This document shows positions 26,703-36,200 of a stretch of DNA of 64,000 nucleotides, one piece after another. Location: positions 27,589 through 91,588 of the forward strand of contig RDZD01000020.1 in NCBI GenBank assembly GCA_004293815.1, given 5' to 3'. Each line of letters opens with the position of its first letter. Positions within the stretch are counted from its first letter, which is position 1. The position numbers and the translations under genes were made by a program. Origin of the DNA: Cytophagales bacterium. Its GTDB lineage: Bacteria; Bacteroidota; Bacteroidia; Cytophagales; Bernardetiaceae. Below the pieces are notes generated by a model. That model saw only the letters and a program-made list of their open reading frames with translations, ran no database searches and was not told the origin of the DNA.

Positions 26703-29366
26703 TTATTGTAGAGCCATCAGCCCCTCCTCCAAAGCTTTAATCTTGGCTTCAGCATCAGCTTTTTTCTTTTGTTCCGAAGCAATCACTTCAGGCTTTGCAT
26801 TTTGGACAAAGCGTTCATTATTCAGTTTTTTGAGTACTGATTCTAAAAAGCCTTTGTGGTAAGCGATTTCTTTGTGAAGGTTTTCTCTTTCTTTTTCAAG
26901 ATCTTTTTGAAGTTCTATTTGAACAAAAAATTCATCTTGTCCAATGACAAAACTCAAAGGGAACTTAGACTTCTGGTCTGGGAAAGTAAGCCCACTCAAG
27001 TTGGCCAGCTTCATGATTTCAGCCGCAAACTCCACATAAGGCGTATTGTAACCTGAGAGAATTTCAATGTCAAACTCTAGCTTTGGTGACAAGCCATGGC
27101 GACTACGGAAATTACGCACCTGACTCACTAGTTCTAGTGCTACTTCGGCCTGACCCAAAATTTGTGTCTCAAAAGGTTTAACTTGAGGATAAGCACTGAC
27201 CGTGATACAGTCTTTTTCATCACGTTCGCTGAGCAAAGACCATATTTCTTCAGTGATAAACGGCATAAATGGATGCAACAATTTAAGCAAAGTCTCCATA
27301 AAGTCTTTGGTCTTTTGCAATGTCTCAGGATCTATGTCTTCGCCAGCTTCGGGCTTGACCATTTCTAAATACCAAGAACAGAAATCGTCCCAAACTAACT
27401 TATAAATGGCCATAAGTGCCTCCGAAAGCCTAAACTGCTCGTAGAGATCCTCGATATTGGTTAGTACCTGATTGAGTTTAGCCTCAAACCAACTGATAGC
27501 CTTGCGGTTGGCAGGTTTGGCCTCTGCATCTACCTCCCAGCCTTTAATGAGCCTGAAAGCATTCCAAATCTTATTGGCAAAGTTGCGACCCTGTTCACAG
27601 AGTTTTTCGTCAAAAGGCAAATCGTTGCCCGCAGGCGAGCAGAATAGCATGCCCACACGTACTCCATCTGCCCCATACTGACCTATTAGGTCTATGGGGT
27701 CGGGAGAGTTGCCAAGCTGTTTAGACATTTTACGGCCTTGCTTATCGCGCACTATACCCGTGAGATACACATCTTGAAAAGGCGGTTTTTTCATGTATTC
27801 TTGCCCCGCTATAATCATCCGAGCCACCCAGAAAAAAAGAATTTCTGGAGCCGTAACAAGCACATCGCTGGGGTAGAAATAGGCCAAATCTTTGTTTATG
27901 GCATCAAAATCGCTTTTTTTAAGATTAAAATCTTCATACGCGTCAAACACAGCCATAGGCCACAACCAAGCAGATGCCCAAGTGTCTAGTACGTCTTGGT
28001 CTTGAGTTAAATCTTGGGCAGTATAAGCAGGATTTATCTTTTGAGCCATAAGCAGAGCCTCTTCAGCACTTTCAGCTACAACAAACTCTCCGTTTGGCAG
28101 ATAGTAGGCTGGAATGCGCTGTCCCCACCAAAGCTGGCGCGAAATGCACCAATCTTTGACATTTTCCATCCAATGACGGTAAGTATTCTTGAATTTAGGG
28201 GGGTGCAAGCGAACTAAATCTTGCTCTACAGCCTCCAGTGCAGGTTTAGAAATAGTCTGCATATTGATAAACCATTGCAAAGATAGTTTGGGTTCCACAA
28301 CCGTATTGGTGCGCTCCGAACGGCCAATGCGCGTAACAAACTCTTTGGCTTCTACAATAAAACCCTCTGCTTCCAGCTTCTTGACAATACGTTTACGCAC
28401 TTCAAAGCGGTCTTTGCCCACAAACTCGGGCATTTGACACAGTTCACTCATCGTGCCATTGGCATTAATGGTGTCTATAACTTCTAGTTTGTGACGGAGT
28501 CCTATTTCGTAGTCATTGATGTCATGGGCAGGTGTCACTTTCAAGCAGCCTGTGCCAAACTCTTTGTCTACATAGTCGTCTGCTATAATGGGTATTTCGC
28601 GGTTGATGAAAGGCACAAGGGCTTTTTTACCCACCAAATGTTTGTAGCGTTCGTCCGTCGGGTTTACGGCAATGGCCACATCTCCCATAATCGTTTCTGG
28701 CCTTTGCGTAGCAATAACCATATACCCATCGCCTTCTTTTAAGGCGTAACGAATGCTGTAAAGTGTGGAGCGTTCGCCATCTTCTTTGTAAATTACCTCT
28801 TCGTTAGAAAGGGCTGTTTGGGCCTCGCAATCCCAATTTATCATGCGTAAACCTCTGTATATATGACCTTTTTTGTAAAAGTCAATAAATACTTTGATGA
28901 CAGCGCGATAATAGCTTGGTTCAAGTGTAAAGCGGGTACGCGACCAGTCGCACGAAGCACCCAAAACCGTGAGTTGTTTGAGGATAATACCACCATATTT
29001 TTCTTTCCATTCCCAAGCATGCTCCAGAAATTGCTCGCGGGTAAGGTCAGCCTTGCGAATATTTTGTTCGCGAAGCATTCTCACCACCTTGGCCTCAGTG
29101 GCAATAGAGGCATGGTCTGTGCCTGGCACCCAAAGAGCCTCAAAGCCTTTCATGCGCGCACGCCTCACCAACACGTCTTGAATGGTGTTGTTCAGGATAT
29201 GACCCATGTGCAAAATACCTGTCACATTGGGTGGCGGCATCAGAATGGTGTAGGGTTTTTTATTAGCGTTGGGCTTGGCTTCATAAAATTTGTGCTTTAG
29301 CCAGTGCGCATACCACTTTTTCTCTACCTCCTGAGGCTGATAAACTTTAGAAATTTCTGAGGACAT
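26703..29366 (-). CDS. valS: Valyl-tRNA synthetase
   Basis: An 887-residue class I aminoacyl-tRNA synthetase that charges tRNA-Val. The HIGH motif appears as HMGH in PPPNVTGILHMGHIL, and the KMSKS loop as KMSKQLGNSPDPIDL. Between them lies the editing domain (GDVAIAVNP, GTGCLKVTPAHDINDYE). The C-terminal end has the valine-specific coiled-coil arm (about residues 820-887). The length is normal. The gene is monocistronic, with a TTTG-N20-TATTTTTG promoter about 55-85 bp upstream. Confidence 0.98.
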   Translation of the reverse strand: MSSEISKVYQPQEVEKKWYAHWLKHKFYEAKPNANKKPYTILMPPPNVTGILHMGHILNNTIQDVLVRRARMKGFEALWVPGTDHASIATEAKVVRMLREQNIRKADLTREQFLEHAWEWKEKYGGIILKQLTVLGASCDWSRTRFTLEPSYYRAVIKVFIDFYKKGHIYRGLRMINWDCEAQTALSNEEVIYKEDGERSTLYSIRYALKEGDGYMVIATQRPETIMGDVAIAVNPTDERYKHLVGKKALVPFINREIPIIADDYVDKEFGTGCLKVTPAHDINDYEIGLRHKLEVIDTINANGTMSELCQMPEFVGKDRFEVRKRIVKKLEAEGFIVEAKEFVTRIGRSERTNTVVEPKLSLQWFINMQTISKPALEAVEQDLVRLHPPKFKNTYRHWMENVKDWCISRQLWWGQRIPAYYLPNGEFVVAESAEEALLMAQKINPAYTAQDLTQDQDVLDTWASAWLWPMAVFDAYEDFNLKKSDFDAINKDLAYFYPSDVLVTAPEILFFWVARMIIAGQEYMKKPPFQDVYLTGIVRDKQGRKMSKQLGNSPDPIDLIGQYGADGVRVGMLFCSPAGNDLPFDEKLCEQGRNFANKIWNAFRLIKGWEVDAEAKPANRKAISWFEAKLNQVLTNIEDLYEQFRLSEALMAIYKLVWDDFCSWYLEMVKPEAGEDIDPETLQKTKDFMETLLKLLHPFMPFITEEIWSLLSERDEKDCITVSAYPQVKPFETQILGQAEVALELVSQVRNFRSRHGLSPKLEFDIEILSGYNTPYVEFAAEIMKLANLSGLTFPDQKSKFPLSFVIGQDEFFVQIELQKDLEKERENLHKEIAYHKGFLESVLKKLNNERFVQNAKPEVIASEQKKKADAEAKIKALEEGLMALQ

Positions 29367-29418
29367 GGTTTTATGAGATAAGAAGAAAAATCTTTTCTAT
29401 ATTCTAAATTAAGGGTTG

Positions 29419-29450
29419 CAAAAATACATAATTTATAAATGCAAATCAAA
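29419..29450 (-). promoter_or_regulatory. Probable valS promoter
   Basis: Minus strand: TTTG at 29450-29447, 20 nt, TATTTTTG at 29426-29419. Predicted leader is about 45 nt. Confidence 0.5.
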
Positions 29451-29649
29451 AACACTACTCAAAATCAACTATAATGTAAATTCTGTTACACTGATTTAGA
29501 TAAAGCTTTTAGCGAGACTACCTTGTAACAGATAGATGATGTGATAAAAATGTGCAATTTAATACGGTTTTTATTGGAAATTCGGACTTAAAACTTGTTA
29601 TTTGTTCGCCAAGAGGCTTTTTAAGCACTTAAAATACTGTCTGTTATTC

Positions 29650-30942
29650 ATGGAAAAAAACAACCCCAAAACTATCAATGGCTGGGCAATGTACGACTGG
29701 GCCAACTCAGTGTATAACTTGGTCATTACCACAGCCATATTTCCCATTTACTACAATGCAGCCACAGAGTCAGCGTTTGGCGGCAGTAATGTGCAATTTT
29801 TTGGTATATCATTGGACAAGACAGCCTTATATTCCTTCTCGCTTTCTTTTTCGTTCGCTCTCATAGCCTTGATATCGCCTTTGCTTTCTGGGATGGCGGA
29901 CTACGGGGGCAAAAAGAAAGTTTTTTTGCAATTTTTTACTTATGTGGGTGCTCTGGCCTGTATGGGACTGTATTTTTTTACAGGCTCTAACATTGAATTG
30001 GGTATTCTCGCGTCTGTGGTAGCCTGTTTGGGTTTTGCAGGCGGACAACTGTTTTATAATGCTTTTTTGCCTGAGATAGCCACACCCGACCGGGTGGACG
30101 CTGTGAGTGCCAAGGGCTTTGCTTATGGCTATATAGGTAGTGTTATCTTGCTTATTTTAAGCCTAGTCATGATAGAAATGCATACCGTTTTTGGCTTTGA
30201 CAACAAAGGCTTACCTACACGTCTGAGCTTTGTGATGGTAGGTTTGTGGTGGATAGGCTTTGCCCAAATTCCTTTTAGGGTGTTGCATGACCTACCTGCC
30301 AAAGTACAAACAGGGAGCTTGTTTGCAAAGGGCTTTGAGGAAGTGTTGAAAGTATGGCATTATGTGCGGCACAATCAGGTTATGCGGCTTTATCTACTGT
30401 CTTTTTTGTTTTTTAACATGGGAGTTCAAACCATTATGCTTTTGGCCACGAGCTTTGGACAAGAAGAACTTGGCTTGGAAACAGGAGAACTGATAGCGGT
30501 ACTGCTGGCCATTCAGCTTGTGGCTATAGGTGGGGCGTATTTTTTTGCATGGGTAGCAGAACGTGTGGGCAACAAACACGCCATAGCCAGTATGCTTGTG
30601 ATATGGACAGTGGTCTGTTTGGTGGCTTATTTTGTGCGCTCTTCAGCGCAATTTTATGCCTTGGCAGTGGTGGTAGGGCTAATGATGGGCGGCATACAGT
30701 CCTTGGCACGCTCCACTTTTTCGAGGCTTATCCCCGATGATAGTCTCGATACCGCCTCATTCTTCAGCTTCTTTAATGTTGCTGACAAGGTGGCCTATGC
30801 ATGTGGCACATTTGTATTTGCTTTTGTGGTGCAGCTCACGGGTAGTATGCGCAATGGTGCACTAGCCATGTCGGTATTTTTTGTCATTGGACTTGGCATA
30901 CTGCTTGCAACAAAGTTAGAATTCAGTAAGAAGCAATCATAA
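29650..30942 (+). CDS. MFS transporter, UMF1/Atg22-like family
   Basis: A 430-residue inner-membrane protein with about 12 transmembrane helices. The N-terminus NGWAMYDWANSVYNLVITTA is diagnostic of the UMF1 (Atg22-like) branch of the major facilitator superfamily, whose substrates are mostly unknown (amino-acid efflux in the yeast member). The cytoplasmic loop GGIQSLARSTFSRLIPD is also typical. I start at ATG 29650 because this puts the family N-terminus near the start; a TTG frame begins at 29602. It is monocistronic and divergent from valS. Confidence 0.9.
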   Translation: MEKNNPKTINGWAMYDWANSVYNLVITTAIFPIYYNAATESAFGGSNVQFFGISLDKTALYSFSLSFSFALIALISPLLSGMADYGGKKKVFLQFFTYVGALACMGLYFFTGSNIELGILASVVACLGFAGGQLFYNAFLPEIATPDRVDAVSAKGFAYGYIGSVILLILSLVMIEMHTVFGFDNKGLPTRLSFVMVGLWWIGFAQIPFRVLHDLPAKVQTGSLFAKGFEEVLKVWHYVRHNQVMRLYLLSFLFFNMGVQTIMLLATSFGQEELGLETGELIAVLLAIQLVAIGGAYFFAWVAERVGNKHAIASMLVIWTVVCLVAYFVRSSAQFYALAVVVGLMMGGIQSLARSTFSRLIPDDSLDTASFFSFFNVADKVAYACGTFVFAFVVQLTGSMRNGALAMSVFFVIGLGILLATKLEFSKKQS

Positions 30943-30961
30943 GAAGGTCTGTGTGATTTCT

Positions 30962-30993
30962 TTTGAAAATATTCTTAAAAAATCTTAATTTTG
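30962..30993 (+). promoter_or_regulatory. Probable promoter for the 31094 lipoprotein gene
   Basis: TTTG at 30962-30965, 20 nt, and a perfect TAATTTTG at 30986-30993. Leader of about 95 nt. Confidence 0.55.
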
Positions 30994-31093
30994 AAATCAA
31001 AACAGGTATACAGTAAGTTTCTTAAGAAAAGGCACTTAAATTTATTCTTTTGGCAACAACACACAGCTTGCTGTGTTCTAAAATCTTTAACTT

Positions 31094-31927
31094 ATGCTTG
31101 AAATATTTACTTCTAAAAACAGCTATTGGGTTTGTCTCTGCGCACTGCTATGGTTTCTTACCTCTTGTAAAGACGAGAATGTAGTCATTACAGACGATGT
31201 AAAGTGCCGAGTGGCCTCTTTTGTACAATATGATGGCAGCGGCAATGTTAGCATCACCTCTACCTACGAGCACGCCGAAAACGGCCAGCTTCTTAAAAGA
31301 ATGAGCAAACTTTATGATTCGAACGACCCAAGTAAGATTGCTTCTGAGCAAACAGTTGTGTTTGAATACCAAACCGCGCAGTCCCCTTTCCTAAAAAAAC
31401 GAAGCGTTTTTGTAGCTGACCGACTCATTTCTTACAAAACCTACACCACCGACGCAAAAGTAACGGCATACACTCGAGTACAGGACTTTGACGCAAGAGG
31501 TACACAAACCCGATCGGTAACCTATAGCGGCAGCAGTGCTACGGGGCTTATCACCGCCACTGTCAGCGATGCGGGACGCACTCCTTACCGCATCAACATG
31601 CGCTATTCACCCAAACGCGTACTCACAGAAGTGTCTTACGATCCACAGGTATTACCCACTCGCACCATCACGCGCACAGAGGCACGTCGCCCAATCGCCT
31701 ATGGCTTCACTTTGCCGCCCTTGGATGATGATCCCAACTTTGGCAGTGCTGAAAATGTGGCAGAATACACTACGGCACGACCCAGCGGTGGCATAGATGC
31801 TTACTTGTATGAATACACCTACGACTCCAATGGTTTTCCTACAGAAGTAAGGGCATTTTTGGGTACAAGTGGCGTGGGCACACCCGTACTGTATGCGCGT
31901 ACGCTACTTACATATAGCTGTAAATAA
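31094..31927 (+). CDS. Lipoprotein of unknown function
   Basis: A 277-residue protein with a long lipoprotein signal peptide (lipobox LTSC, lipidated C25). The mature part is mostly beta-strand, with several YD/RHS-like phrases (TSTYEHAENGQLLKRMSKLY, YEYTYDSNGFPTEVRAF) that resemble the sugar/peptide-wrapping hairpins of RHS proteins and are frequent in Bacteroidota lipoproteins. No enzymatic motif is visible. It has its own promoter and no operon partner, and no T-rich hairpin follows. I do not recognise a function. Confidence 0.78.
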   Translation: MLEIFTSKNSYWVCLCALLWFLTSCKDENVVITDDVKCRVASFVQYDGSGNVSITSTYEHAENGQLLKRMSKLYDSNDPSKIASEQTVVFEYQTAQSPFLKKRSVFVADRLISYKTYTTDAKVTAYTRVQDFDARGTQTRSVTYSGSSATGLITATVSDAGRTPYRINMRYSPKRVLTEVSYDPQVLPTRTITRTEARRPIAYGFTLPPLDDDPNFGSAENVAEYTTARPSGGIDAYLYEYTYDSNGFPTEVRAFLGTSGVGTPVLYARTLLTYSCK

Positions 31928-32067
31928 ACACCCAAAGTTCAATTGCACGAAACACTTTTACGCCCTCAAACTGCTAAAAAATTGGGTGAGCGAGATGGGC
32001 TTGAGCCAAACACAAGAAAATAAAGGCTAACTACGTTAAAGTTCTTGTTGTATTTTATTTAGACATG

Positions 32068-32098
32068 CTTGTAAAGCAATATTTTTAGTTTATCTTTG
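32068..32098 (+). promoter_or_regulatory. Probable promoter for the FKBP gene
   Basis: CTTG at 32068-32071, exactly 19 nt, TATCTTTG at 32091-32098. Leader of about 50 nt. Confidence 0.55.
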
Positions 32099-32154
32099 CG
32101 CCGCAAAAACTGCGTTGGTTTGTTGTTTATTTTATTCAAAATCATCCAAAAGTA

Positions 32155-33111
32155 ATGTTCAAATTTTATAATATGTCTTGGGGGCTTGCATATGTGCTCG
32201 CACTGGTGTCTCTGAGCTTCTTTAGCTGTAATCAGGGCGAAAAACTTGTAGAGTATACAAAAGACATGAGCTACGTGATACATGCCTCTGGCACAGGCGA
32301 CTTACCCAAAGAAGATATGTTAGCCAAAATACATTTTAGGATGTATAAAATTTCCGAAGGCAAGACAGACTCTTTGATTTCCGAAAGCTATGCCAAGAAC
32401 CCAAGCAATCCTAATGGTGATCCTTTGGCCGTTCCTGTCAAAAGTGCGCCCGGCATTGACGATATTCTCAAAAACTTTCGTGTGGGAGACAGCTTGAGCA
32501 TCTACACACCCATAACTAAATTTATGCCACCTAACCAGCCTTTACCTCCTGGTATTGCAGCTACAGACAAAATCAAATTGACGATTAAAGTCATCAAATT
32601 TGTCACGCAAGAAGAAAATCAACGCGAAATGAAAGCCATGCAAGAAGCGCAGCAAAAACAAATGATGGAGGAAATGGAAAAATCTAAAGCCATTGATGAA
32701 GAAGCTATAAAAGCTTATTTAGCTAAAAACAACATAAAAGCCGAGCGTACAGAAGACGGCCTGTATTATATCATAGAAAATCCTGGCAAAGGCAAACAAC
32801 CTGTTTCTGGTGATAACGTAAAGGTTCATTTTGAGGGTCGCTTGATGTCAGACGGCAGTAAATTTGAGTCATCTTATGACATCGGCCAGCCTTATGAGAC
32901 ACTTATTGGTATGGGCAGAGTTATACAGGGTTGGGACAAAGGTATTCCTATGTTGAAAGAAGGCGGTAAGGCTACCTTTATTGTCCCTTCTAGCATGGGT
33001 TATGGTCCAATGGAGCGTCCAGGTATACCACCAAATTCTGTGCTGATTTTCAAAGTAGAGCTTGTAAGCGTCTCTAAAGGCAGCGCGCAAGGTGCTACTG
33101 GCGGAAACTAA
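32155..33111 (+). CDS. FKBP-type peptidyl-prolyl cis-trans isomerase lipoprotein
   Basis: A 318-residue exported folding catalyst. A lipoprotein signal ends at lipobox FFSC (C25 if the first ATG is used; M7 is also possible). The C-terminal domain (about residues 215-310) is a complete FKBP with VKVHFEGRLMSDGSKFESS, VIQGWDKGIPMLKEGGKATF, GYGPMERPGIPPNSVLIF. The N-terminal half (about 40-150) looks like a degenerate second FKBP domain (MLAKIHFRMYKISEGKTDSL, FRVGDSLSIYTP), with a charged linker helix between them. It is probably periplasmic, anchored to a membrane. The gene is monocistronic with its own promoter and terminator. Confidence 0.93.
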   Translation: MFKFYNMSWGLAYVLALVSLSFFSCNQGEKLVEYTKDMSYVIHASGTGDLPKEDMLAKIHFRMYKISEGKTDSLISESYAKNPSNPNGDPLAVPVKSAPGIDDILKNFRVGDSLSIYTPITKFMPPNQPLPPGIAATDKIKLTIKVIKFVTQEENQREMKAMQEAQQKQMMEEMEKSKAIDEEAIKAYLAKNNIKAERTEDGLYYIIENPGKGKQPVSGDNVKVHFEGRLMSDGSKFESSYDIGQPYETLIGMGRVIQGWDKGIPMLKEGGKATFIVPSSMGYGPMERPGIPPNSVLIFKVELVSVSKGSAQGATGGN

Positions 33112-33122
33112 GCATTAAACAT

Positions 33123-33179
33123 AAAAAAACAGTAGTGGAGGCATAATATTTTTCAATATGCTTTCGCTACTGTTTTTTT
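33123..33179 (+). terminator. Terminator after the FKBP gene
   Basis: Long imperfect hairpin (about 33123-33145 with 33157-33179) whose outer part pairs A-run/ACAGTAG with CTACTGTTTTTTT and whose inner part uses several G-U pairs. A run of seven T ends the right arm. Confidence 0.75.
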
Positions 33180-33285
33180 ATAATTTGGCACGAAAATGTA
33201 TTGTATTTAAAGGAACTCTTTCTTATTATTGTATTCTGATAGCTAAACAATTCAGCTCCAACTAACCTCTTCTACTATTGTTCCC

Positions 33286-33699
33286 ATGTTTGAACTTTTT
33301 ATAAACGAAGAAAAAACAACAAAAATTTTGCATGACAGCACACGCCGTGTTATCATGTTAAAATTTTCTGGGAGTGTCAAAGTTGTTGATTATAAACATT
33401 CTATGGAGTTGATTCTCAAGCTTGCTAAAGAATATCAATACCACAAAGTCATTTTTGATTTGTCAGATGCAGAGTCTACGCCTGCCATAGGAAGGGCTTG
33501 GTTTGTCACTCAGTTTGGACCTCGCGCCTACAGAGAGATAGGTAATATGATAGTATGCATGCTTTTATCCAAGCGTAGTGCATTTCAAAACAAGGCTTCT
33601 GAGTTGGTTGTTAAATCTATGCAAGCTCTTAAGCTCAATATTACTATATCTTTTGAAGAAGATTTAGATGCGGCATTAGAGTCGATGGCTCAAAGCTAG
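33286..33699 (+). CDS. STAS/SpoIIAA-like single-domain protein
   Basis: A 137-residue cytoplasmic protein without signal or membrane segment. The strand-helix pattern (VIMLKFSGSVKVVDYKHSMELIL, VIFDLSDAES) and size fit the STAS/SpoIIAA-like fold common as stand-alone genes in Cytophagales. Such proteins can act as anti-sigma antagonists or lipid/nucleotide sensors, but no kinase or anti-sigma partner is nearby. Similarity is at the level of fold and feel, not a diagnostic motif. It is isolated between the FKBP terminator and hflX. Confidence 0.65.
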   Translation: MFELFINEEKTTKILHDSTRRVIMLKFSGSVKVVDYKHSMELILKLAKEYQYHKVIFDLSDAESTPAIGRAWFVTQFGPRAYREIGNMIVCMLLSKRSAFQNKASELVVKSMQALKLNITISFEEDLDAALESMAQS

Positions 33700-33799
33700 A
33701 GCCACTTTTAATTTTGGTACACAAATAGCTGTTTTCTACAAAAAAGGTTGTTATTTTGCAGTGCAGTAACATAAGCACTCCAAATATAATTCGCAAACC

Positions 33800-35035
33800 A
33801 TGATTTCTACTCTTGCCGACGAGGCCGAAAAGGCTGTTTTGGTAGGTATTACCAACTATAAACAGGCGGCTCACAAAACCAAAGAATACTTGGACGAATT
33901 GGCGTTTTTGGCAGAGACGCTTGGCGTGCAAACTATCAAAAGATTTACACAGGCTATGGACAGGCCTGATCGTCAAACATTTATCAAGAGCGGCAAGTTG
34001 CTTGAAATCGTTGACTTTATCAGACAAAGTAAAGCCAATTTACTGATATTTGACGATGAGTTAAGTGCGACACACCTTCGCAATATAGAAAAAGTTCTCA
34101 AAGAAGAAAAGCTTGAAAGCGTGCAACTTCTGGACAGAAGCTCTCTTATTTTGGAGATATTTAGGTTTCGAGCACAAACAGCTCAAGCACATACGCAAGT
34201 GGAGCTGGCGCGTTATCAATACATGCTCCCCCGTCTCACGCGCATGTGGACGCACCTTTCTCGCCAACGCGGAGGTATAGGTATGAAAGGGGCTGGCGAA
34301 AAAGAAATAGAGACCGACCGCCGTATTATCAAAGATAAAATTTCTTTGCTTAAAGAGAAACTCAAAAAAATTGAGCAACAAGCCTCTACGCGTCGTAAAA
34401 GCCGTGGCGGTTTGGTGCGAGTGGCCTTGGTGGGATATACCAACGTGGGTAAGTCTACTCTCATGCGCCTGCTCACGAAGGCCGACGTTTTTGCTGAAAA
34501 TAAATTGTTTGCCACAGTAGACTCCACCGTCCGCAAGCTGCATTGGAACGGTGTTCCTTTTTTGGTATCTGATACGGTGGGGTTTATTCGCAAGTTGCCT
34601 ACCATGCTCATAGAAAGCTTTAAGTCCACACTCGCTGAGATTGTAGAGGCAGATGTATTGCTACACGTCATAGATGTATCACATGCGGGCTTTGAGGAGC
34701 AAATCAATATCGTCAACCAAACGCTCACAGATATCAAGGCTGCTGACAAGCCTATGATTTATGTTTTCAACAAAATAGACCAATATCTCGACAAGCCGCT
34801 TATGTCGGATAAATACCTCATCTTGCCACCCTCACTTGAAGAGCTAGAAGCCTCTTATTTGGGTCAGGATCGTCACAGTGTGTTTATTTCTGCCGTTAAA
34901 AAGCTCAATGTGGATACTCTTAAGAAAATTCTCTGGGCAGAAATTCAAAAAAAGCACCTGACCATATACCCCAATTATCTGCCACGAGAATTAGATTTGG
35001 CTTCTTCTCAATGGGCGGAAAGTGATGATTTTTAA
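33800..35035 (+). CDS. hflX: GTPase HflX (ribosome-splitting GTPase)
   Basis: A 411-residue GTPase of the Obg-HflX family that binds the 50S subunit and helps rescue stalled ribosomes under stress. The N-terminal HflX domain contains the glycine-rich RQRGGIGMKGAGEKEIETDR motif. The G domain shows G1 GYTNVGKST (about 212-220), G2 FATVDSTVRKL (usually T/T-rich), G3 DTVGF, G4 NKID and a final SAVKKLN. The C-terminal extension is short. It is followed by porQ, which starts 22 bp after its stop if ATG 35058 is used. Confidence 0.97.
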   Translation: MISTLADEAEKAVLVGITNYKQAAHKTKEYLDELAFLAETLGVQTIKRFTQAMDRPDRQTFIKSGKLLEIVDFIRQSKANLLIFDDELSATHLRNIEKVLKEEKLESVQLLDRSSLILEIFRFRAQTAQAHTQVELARYQYMLPRLTRMWTHLSRQRGGIGMKGAGEKEIETDRRIIKDKISLLKEKLKKIEQQASTRRKSRGGLVRVALVGYTNVGKSTLMRLLTKADVFAENKLFATVDSTVRKLHWNGVPFLVSDTVGFIRKLPTMLIESFKSTLAEIVEADVLLHVIDVSHAGFEEQINIVNQTLTDIKAADKPMIYVFNKIDQYLDKPLMSDKYLILPPSLEELEASYLGQDRHSVFISAVKKLNVDTLKKILWAEIQKKHLTIYPNYLPRELDLASSQWAESDDF

Positions 35036-35057
35036 ACGCTCTTTTTCACCAAATGTT

Positions 35058-36107
35058 ATGTACAAAAGACTGATTACACTCCTCTTACTATGTTATCTTT
35101 TAACTAATGGATACTTATCGCATGCGCAAGTGGGTGGGCGACGCACCTTTGATTTTTTAAACATGCCTTCTCATGCGCGTTTGTGGGCTTTGGGCGGCGT
35201 AAACGTGAGTTCTCAGCATCAGGATCCTCACCTATTTGTGAGTAATCCAGCCTTGTTAAACGACAGTACTTGTACTAATACGCTTTCTATCAACCATCTG
35301 GGCTATGTAGCTGATATTGCCCAATACAATCTAGCAAGTGGTATAAAATTCAAAAAGGCAGGGCTTTTGGGGCTGTCTATGCAGTACCTTAACTATGGGA
35401 ACATACAGGGCTATGATGCTACGGGCGCACCTACCAACTCTTTTTCTAACCGCGACTGGGCTGTGGGTGTCAGTAAGTCTTTCAGCAGCAACGTTTATAG
35501 GCTGGGTGGCACTCTCAAACTAGCTGGATCTTCGATTGCCAACTACAACGCCAGTGGACTTTTTGTAGATTTAGGGGGAGCTTTTGTTCATCCCAAACAG
35601 GATTTCATTATAGGTTTTACCTTCAAAAATATTGGGTTTTTGTGGGACAACTATTTGCCGAGCAGCAGCTTCTTGATGCCTTTTGAAGCTCAAATAGGCG
35701 TATCGTACAAAGCCAGCCGTATGCCCATTCGGTTTTCTTTGACAGCCCAGCAAATAGGACGAAGCAGCAGTTCTGCTGACGACCCCACCAAACCACGCCA
35801 GCTTGGTTCAAATGGCTTGCCCATACAAGACGTTGTCAGTAACACTCAAAAGTTTATTCGCCATTTTGTGGTGGGTGCTGAGTTGCTCTTACACAGAAAT
35901 TTTCAGGTGATTTGTGCCTACAACTTTCTCCGTAGGCGCGAAATGCTTGTAACTGCACGCCCCGCAACGGTAGGGCTTTCGTTAGGTTTGCAATACAGAT
36001 TTAGAGCGTTTCAGCTTGGTGCATCTTGGACCTCACAGTATGTAGGCAATACTGGTATGAATGTTTCTCTAGCAATGAATTTGAGTAAGTTGATGAGAAA
36101 AAGATAA
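35058..36107 (+). CDS. porQ: Type IX secretion system protein PorQ
   Basis: A 349-residue outer-membrane beta-barrel of the PorV/PorQ family. It opens (after signal peptide MYKRLITLLLLCYLLTNGYL..., cleavage around SHAQ) with the PorQ hallmark RRTFDFLNMPSHARLWALGG and then DPHLFVSNPALLNDS. PorQ belongs to the attachment complex of the type IX secretion system with PorU, PorV and PorZ. It is normal in length. I take ATG 35058, not 35022, as this gives a clean signal peptide and removes a 14-bp overlap with hflX. No other por or gld genes are in the window, which is usual since they are scattered. It fits the giant cargo-like protein at 8360. Confidence 0.9.
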   Translation: MYKRLITLLLLCYLLTNGYLSHAQVGGRRTFDFLNMPSHARLWALGGVNVSSQHQDPHLFVSNPALLNDSTCTNTLSINHLGYVADIAQYNLASGIKFKKAGLLGLSMQYLNYGNIQGYDATGAPTNSFSNRDWAVGVSKSFSSNVYRLGGTLKLAGSSIANYNASGLFVDLGGAFVHPKQDFIIGFTFKNIGFLWDNYLPSSSFLMPFEAQIGVSYKASRMPIRFSLTAQQIGRSSSSADDPTKPRQLGSNGLPIQDVVSNTQKFIRHFVVGAELLLHRNFQVICAYNFLRRREMLVTARPATVGLSLGLQYRFRAFQLGASWTSQYVGNTGMNVSLAMNLSKLMRKR

Positions 36108-36200
36108 ATCTTATATCATTTTTACTTTTCCTCTCTGGCAAGCTTTAAAAAAAAACCCATTTTAAGGCAGCCAGATGCTATCTGCAAGCTAGAATCTGAC

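Noticed and set aside
34061..34749. Minus-strand frames opposite hflX
   Set aside because: Shadow frames over the conserved G domain; no signal or homology character.
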